A stretch of DNA of 64,000 nucleotides, taken from positions 28,293 through 92,292 of the forward strand of contig JBDKSB010000012.1 in NCBI GenBank assembly GCA_039683095.1, in the 5' to 3' direction. Under the pieces are notes generated by a model. It was not told where the DNA came from. It was given only the letters and a program-made list of their open reading frames with translations, and made no database searches. This DNA is from Acidobacteriota bacterium (GTDB taxonomy: Bacteria; Acidobacteriota; Aminicenantia; Aminicenantales; Saccharicenantaceae). A program made the position numbers and the translations under genes. Below are positions 60,095-64,000 of the stretch, one piece after another. The number at the start of each line of letters is the position of its first letter. Position 1 is the stretch's first letter.

Positions 60095-60579
60095 GTCTTC
60101 CCCCCGACTGCCTCGCGCAGCTTCCCGATCCCGTAGCGGTAGCGGCTGGCCGCCGTGTTGGCCGATACGCCGCAGACGGAGGCGATCTCCCGGAACGTGA
60201 GCCCGTCGAAGATCTTCAGGAAGACGGCCTCCTTTTGCTCGGCCGGCAGCGTCTCGGCGCACCGGACAAGCAGGACCGAGTCCGTCTCCTCGGGAGCAGC
60301 CATAACGGAAGCGAAAACGCCGGCGCCGCCATTCATGATCATCCTCTCCCCCTGCCGGCGGACGATCTTGCGCCTGAGGAACCGGCGGGCTTCGTTGCGG
60401 GCGACGCGGAAGACAAAGGCCCGCTTGTCCCGGACGAGCCGCCAGCGCAAGTCGCAGCGCGCAAAGCGGCAGAAGGCCTCCTGGAGCACGTCCTCGGCGT
60501 CCTCGGCCGATCCGAGCTTGAAGAGAAGATAGCGGTAGAGGCTCTCTCCATGGCGTTCATACAGCTCGTCGAGGTTCAA
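60091..60579 (-). CDS. ECF-family RNA polymerase sigma factor
   Basis: The 162-residue protein has region 2 (LYERHGESLYRYLLFKLGSAEDAEDVLQEAFCRF) with the core SAEDAEDVLQEAF, the linker and region 4 (LPAEQKEAVFLKIFDGLTFREIASVCGVSANTAASRYRYGIGKL), where TFREIASVCGVSANTAASR is the helix-turn-helix. The start is a TTG with AAAGGCG upstream; no in-frame ATG is available nearby. It is first in a minus-strand cassette with a putative anti-sigma factor, a membrane protein and a small cupin. Probably it reads a set of genes for envelope stress. Target promoters are not identified. Confidence 0.93.
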   Translation of the reverse strand: MNLDELYERHGESLYRYLLFKLGSAEDAEDVLQEAFCRFARCDLRWRLVRDKRAFVFRVARNEARRFLRRKIVRRQGERMIMNGGAGVFASVMAAPEETDSVLLVRCAETLPAEQKEAVFLKIFDGLTFREIASVCGVSANTAASRYRYGIGKLREAVGGKT

Positions 60580-60731
60580 CGATCGCCTTTTCGATCTCGC
60601 CTATAAGGACCCGGCCGGCGGCCCGATTTGTCTGAACATGGGAAATTTTCCCTCCGCCTCCGGATCGGGCCCATGATACGACTTTCGCCGCCCTCTGGCA
60701 TCCAGATTCGTTCCGCCGCGGGCTGGGCCCC

Positions 60732-60759
60732 TTGACAATCCCCTGCCGCGTTCTCTAAT
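60732..60759 (+). promoter_or_regulatory. Promoter of the thioredoxin-fold / DUF4091 pair
   Basis: A perfect TTGACA (60732-60737) and TCTAAT (60754-60759) are 16 bases apart. Transcription would begin near 60766, with about 65 bases before the ATG. The remaining 150 bases up to the sigma-factor gene hold no gene that I can see. Confidence 0.6.
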
Positions 60760-60832
60760 GTGGCCCTGTCGCGCGAAAAAGGGCTTCATGCGCGCCCGAT
60801 CTCCGCGGCTGCCGACGCCACGGGAGTAGGCT

Positions 60833-61207
60833 ATGCAGATCGTTTCCTTGTCCCCCGAACGCGAATCCGAATTCTGCGTCTGCCTCGCGGATGACGCCGA
60901 GCCGCCCCGCCGGATCCGCGGCAAGAAGGCGCCGGGGGCGGAACCGGGAAAGGTGACCGTCACCGCGCTCGTCAACGGCTGGTGCCCGGGGATGAACATG
61001 GCCTTCGAGCGGGCCAGGCGCGCCGCGGCGGAATTCGGCGACAGCGTCGAATTCAGGGCGGTCGATGCTTCCGACAGGAACGTTTTCGAGGAATGGGGCG
61101 AACCGGACGCCATCTTCGTCGACGGCAAGTCCATCCGCATGGGGCCGCCTCCCGCTAATGAGAAGATGCGGAAAGCCATCGCCCGGCGGGTCAAAAAGCT
61201 GGATTGA
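60833..61207 (+). CDS. Thioredoxin-fold protein with single Cys (YoaP-C-terminus-like)
   Basis: The 124-residue protein has a short N-terminal region with SEFCVCLADD and then a thioredoxin-like fold: VTVTALVNGWCPGMNMAFERA carries a lone Cys at the place of the redox motif (GWCPGMN rather than WCxxC), followed by VEFRAVDASDR and PDAIFVDGKSIRMG. This resembles the YoaP-like C-terminal part of some GNAT acetyltransferases, but without the acetyltransferase domain. A two-Cys disulphide is not evident, except for the N-terminal CVC pair. It is ten bases before the DUF4091 gene and shares its promoter. Function unknown. Confidence 0.75.
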   Translation: MQIVSLSPERESEFCVCLADDAEPPRRIRGKKAPGAEPGKVTVTALVNGWCPGMNMAFERARRAAAEFGDSVEFRAVDASDRNVFEEWGEPDAIFVDGKSIRMGPPPANEKMRKAIARRVKKLD

Positions 61208-61217
61208 GGAGGATGTC

Positions 61218-63515
61218 ATGATTCTTCGCGCTCGCATGGGAGCCGTCGCTCTAGCAGGCTTGCTCCTTGGTTTGATCGCTTCCGTGCTCCCAGCCGAGGC
61301 GGGCGACGCCGGCTACGGCTACCTCGTCCAGGGAGGCCGGCCGTGCGCCGTCTGGTGGGCCGAAGGCGCTTACAAGGTCATGCGCGACGATCCGGTCCCG
61401 GCCGCGATCCAGGGCGTCGTCCGCATCGCCGCGGCCCGGAACGAGTACGAGCCGTTCCTTCTCGTCCTCAGGCCGCCGGTCCGGATGGACGATGTCCGCG
61501 TCGCGGCCGGTCCCCTGGCCGGCGATAAGGGCGCGGCCATCGCCGCCGCGGACATCTCCGTCCGCCACGTCGAGTACGTCAAGGTGACGACGCCGACGGA
61601 CTCGGCCGGAAAGGCGGGCTGGTGGCCGGACCCGCTGCCGCCGTACGGCGGGCCCTTTGCGGCGGCCGGAGGCGAGAACCATCCCCTTTGGATCACGGTC
61701 CGCGTCCCCAAGGACGCCGCGCCGGGGCTCTACAAGGGCGAGGTCAGGCTCTCGGCGGGAGGCTGGTCTTGCCGGGTCCCGGTCGAGCTCACGGTCCGGG
61801 GCTTCACCCTGCCGGAGAAGCCCTCCGTCCGGTCGTCGTTCGGGCTGCCGACCGGGGACATCAAGGCCTACCACAACCTGGAGACTCGCGAGGAGCTGGA
61901 GAAGGTCGTCGATCTCTATTACCAGGACCTGCGCGAGCACCGCGTCGCCCCGACTGATCCTTTCGAGCTCTACCCGATGAAGGTCGCGACGACCGGGCTC
62001 TTCTGGAAGGGCGGGGAATTCGTCAGCGAGGGCGTCCATGGCGGCCGCCGGGCCCTCCGGATCACGGACGACACCGTGTCGGAGAACGTCGCCGCCGAGT
62101 ATGACGCGCCCGTCCCCGTGGCCGGCCGCGCGCCCCTCGAGCTCGCCTTCTGGGCCCGGACGGCCGAAGCCGGCCAGAAATACACGGTCCTCTGCGAGTT
62201 CGACACTCCCGAGGGAACGTGGATCGCAGGCGCGAACCTGGTCCGGGTTTTCGACGGGTCGACGGGCTGGAAGGCGGAGACGGTCGCGATCCCGGCCCTC
62301 CCCGGCGATGCCGCGACCGTCCGGCTGAGCCTCTTCCCCACTTTCCGCGACGAAGCCGGCACAATGAAAGGGACGGCCTGGTTCGACGACATCGTTCTCC
62401 GGAGCGCGGCGAAGACGGCCGCGGCTGATCCCGGAAACCTCCTGGAGGGCGGCGATCTCGAGATGCCGCTCGACGGGATCAGGATCGCGGTCGATTTCGC
62501 CGAGTTCGACCGGGGCGCCCGCAGGGGCCTCGACGAGCTCGGTTTCAACGCCTATGACCTCCATCTCGAAGGGCTGGGGAGCGGATCGTTCCACAGCCGC
62601 CGGGAAGGGATGTTCTGCGGCTTCCGCCAGGGGACGCCGGAATACGACCGGCTCATCAGCCAATATCTCCGGATCGTCGAGGAGCACCTGGCCGCGAAGG
62701 GCTGGCTCGGCCGCGAGTACGTCTACTGGTTCGACGAGCCGGATCCCAAGGACTATCCGTTCGTCCGCAAGGGCATGCTCGACATCCGGCGGAACGCGCC
62801 ACGCCTGACCCGCTTCATCACCGAGCACCGGCCCGGGCCGGAGATCATGGACGTCTCGGAGATCGGCTGCACCATCTTCCACCGGGTCGATCCCAAGGCC
62901 GTGGCCGAGCTGGCGCCGAAGGGACGGGAGTTCTGGTCCTACCTCTGCACCGGCCCCAAGGCGCCCTGGGTGACGCTCTTCATCGACCACCCGGCGGTCA
63001 ACATGAGGATGTGGCTGTGGATGTCCTACGCCTGGGGGCTCAAGGGCATCCTCGTCTGGCGGGCCGACTATTGGAACAGCCCGACCCTGTTCCCGCCGGG
63101 CATCCTCCAGAACCCGTGGCAGGACCCGATGTCCTACACGGTCGGCTACGGCACCCCGTTCGGCCAGGTCAGCCACTGGGGAAACGGCGACGGCCGTTTC
63201 CTCTATCCCCCCAACCGCGATCCGGCCTTGGATAAGACCAAGTACCTCTGCGGTCCGGTCGATTCCGTCCGCTGGGAGGTCCTGCGCGAGGGCATCGAGG
63301 ATTACGAATACTTCGTGCTGCTCGAGAAGGCGGTCGCGGCGGCCAAGGGCAAGCCCGGGCTCAAGGCCGCGGCTGCCGAGGCCGCCAAGCTGCTCGATTT
63401 CCCGCCGGCCCTCTTCACCAGCGGCCAGGAGTACACGAAGGACCCGCTCGACCTGCTGCGCTGCCGGGAAAGGGTCGCCGCGGCCATCGAAAGGCTGACA
63501 GCGTCAGGGCGATAA
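61218..63515 (+). CDS. Exported DUF4091 glycoside-hydrolase-like protein
   Basis: The ATG at 61218 follows GAGGAGGATGTC and gives 765 residues with a signal peptide (AVALAGLLLGLIASVLPAEA). N-terminal beta domains end near PVELTVRGFTLPE; a carbohydrate-binding-like jelly-roll insert lies at about 290-405 (LELAFWARTAEAGQKY, TAWFDDIVL). The TIM-barrel part follows, with REYVYWFDEPDPKDYPF (possible acid Glu/Asp), and the family C-terminus SVRWEVLREGIEDYEYFVLL. DUF4091 proteins are thought to act on glycans, but only a few are characterised. It is the second gene of a two-gene unit with a thioredoxin-fold protein. Confidence 0.9.
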   Translation: MILRARMGAVALAGLLLGLIASVLPAEAGDAGYGYLVQGGRPCAVWWAEGAYKVMRDDPVPAAIQGVVRIAAARNEYEPFLLVLRPPVRMDDVRVAAGPLAGDKGAAIAAADISVRHVEYVKVTTPTDSAGKAGWWPDPLPPYGGPFAAAGGENHPLWITVRVPKDAAPGLYKGEVRLSAGGWSCRVPVELTVRGFTLPEKPSVRSSFGLPTGDIKAYHNLETREELEKVVDLYYQDLREHRVAPTDPFELYPMKVATTGLFWKGGEFVSEGVHGGRRALRITDDTVSENVAAEYDAPVPVAGRAPLELAFWARTAEAGQKYTVLCEFDTPEGTWIAGANLVRVFDGSTGWKAETVAIPALPGDAATVRLSLFPTFRDEAGTMKGTAWFDDIVLRSAAKTAAADPGNLLEGGDLEMPLDGIRIAVDFAEFDRGARRGLDELGFNAYDLHLEGLGSGSFHSRREGMFCGFRQGTPEYDRLISQYLRIVEEHLAAKGWLGREYVYWFDEPDPKDYPFVRKGMLDIRRNAPRLTRFITEHRPGPEIMDVSEIGCTIFHRVDPKAVAELAPKGREFWSYLCTGPKAPWVTLFIDHPAVNMRMWLWMSYAWGLKGILVWRADYWNSPTLFPPGILQNPWQDPMSYTVGYGTPFGQVSHWGNGDGRFLYPPNRDPALDKTKYLCGPVDSVRWEVLREGIEDYEYFVLLEKAVAAAKGKPGLKAAAAEAAKLLDFPPALFTSGQEYTKDPLDLLRCRERVAAAIERLTASGR

Positions 63516-63561
63516 AGGATTTATAGCGACGGCCGGGAACGGGACGGGCTGACGGCCGGGC

Positions 63562-63780
63562 TCAGAGGCTGAGCGTCGTGAACGACGGGTCGGCGTGCTG
63601 CGGCGGCGCCTCGTCGTCGCCGAGGCCGTCCTCGACGCAGATCCGGATGGCCTCGCGGAGGTTGCCCAGGGCCAGCTCGTAGGTCTCGCCGCGGGCCCGG
63701 CAGTCCGGGAATTCCGGACAGCAGGCGACCCAGCCCTCCGTGTCGCGAATGACGTATGCCGAAAAACGGTAAGCGCTCAT
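63562..63780 (-). CDS. HicB-family antitoxin-like protein
   Basis: With the ATG at 63780 the product has 72 residues and begins MSAYRFSAYVIRDTEGWVACC; the core YVIRDTEGWVACCPEFPDC and GETYELALGNLREAIRI is that of the HicB N-terminal domain. A GGAGG ribosome site precedes this ATG. There is also an in-frame ATG at 63864 with a near-perfect GGAGGTG, which would add 28 residues with atypical codons. There is no DNA-binding domain after the HicB fold, and no HicA-like frame is visible on either side. It may be an orphan HicB or a regulator. Confidence 0.78.
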   Translation of the reverse strand: MSAYRFSAYVIRDTEGWVACCPEFPDCRARGETYELALGNLREAIRICVEDGLGDDEAPPQHADPSFTTLSL

Positions 63781-63934
63781 CTCGGCCTCCGTGCCGCTCG
63801 TCCCCGCTGGTCTTGGCGAGCGTTCATTGTCGTCCGATCCGGTAAAGTGCCGGTTTTGTGCCATTTCCTCACCTCCGCCGACGCCCTGGTCCGGGGCCGG
63901 ACCCAGTTCCTCGGGAAAGCGGCCCCGCTCCTCA

Positions 63935-64000
63935 TCAGAAGGACCTCAGGAAAGCGCATCTGGTGATCTTGGGGACTCCCTCCCCGTCCTTGCGGACCTC
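63935..64000 (-). CDS. Possible 3' end of a gene running in from beyond the window
   Basis: The minus strand has an open frame from the window edge to a TGA at 63935-63937, ending in VRKDGEGVPKITRCAFLRSF. The first part shows the GC3-rich codons of real genes here. The fragment has only 21 residues, so nothing about function can be said. Confidence 0.3.
   Translation of the reverse strand, partial: EVRKDGEGVPKITRCAFLRSF

Noticed and set aside
60580..60731. ECF-type autoregulated promoter before the sigma factor (GGAAC and CGTA elements)
   Set aside because: GGAAC and CGTA do occur on the minus strand but are 29 bases apart, too far for an ECF promoter that needs about 16-17.

Overview
The window is a gene-dense, high-GC bacterial chromosome segment with no rRNA, CRISPR array, transposase, integrase or phage gene. 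A TonB-dependent receptor, lipoproteins, a Tat signal and several secreted peptidases point to a Gram-negative (diderm) cell. The aldehyde:ferredoxin oxidoreductase with cofactor genes, S46 and M28 peptidases, an APC permease and several uncharacterised secreted proteins would fit a peptide- or amino-acid-fermenting member of the Acidobacteriota/Aminicenantota area. That placement is inference from gene content, not a phylogeny. Promoters follow the ordinary sigma-70 pattern (TTGACN, 17 bp, TATAAT-like), and several lie so close to start codons that the mRNAs should be leaderless.

1-4.8 kb: 3' part of guaB, a small membrane protein, a panB-panC-panD operon, a deoxynucleoside-kinase homologue with a damaged P-loop, and a PspC protein. 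4.9-10.1 kb: a tungsten-type aldehyde oxidoreductase overlapping a MoaD/ThiS-like protein, an NADP-type aldehyde dehydrogenase, a small secreted protein behind a textbook sigma-54 promoter, and MobB. 10.2-17.4 kb: M28 peptidase lipoprotein, APC permease, TonB receptor with a clear terminator, HD-domain protein and a beta-propeller protein. 17.4-22.6 kb: a small CxxC protein, RarA, a MerR-like regulator, tRNA-Pro(GGG), a cupin, SurE, and a divergent DedA / radical-SAM pair.

22.6-26.7 kb: a complete phosphate transporter operon pstS-pstC-pstA-pstB2-pstB1 with two unlike ATPases, one of them lacking the H-loop histidine. 26.7-37.1 kb: a run of minus-strand genes: P2A cation ATPase, S46 peptidase, exported ADP-ribosylglycohydrolase, Tat-exported class V aminotransferase, a second small secreted protein and an ABC-F ATPase. 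37.2-47.2 kb: tRNA-Pro(CGG), a cupin, an MFS exporter, a DUF362 ferredoxin protein, an alanine-glyoxylate-type aminotransferase, a HAD phosphatase, small envelope proteins, a 1286-residue NtrY-like histidine kinase without a response regulator, and a flavodoxin.

47.2-64 kb: a CaiB-type CoA-transferase / helical protein / NIF3 operon, a FabH-like synthase, acylphosphatase, ThiD, a threonine dehydratase, DUF72 overlapping a lysA-like decarboxylase, a peroxiredoxin, a UroD-family protein, an overlapping ECF sigma / putative anti-sigma / pilin-C-terminus-like / cupin cassette, a thioredoxin-fold protein with a DUF4091 secreted protein, and a HicB-type protein. The themes are cofactor synthesis (pantothenate, Mo/W pterin, thiamine), peptide and amino-acid use, phosphate uptake, and envelope sensing.
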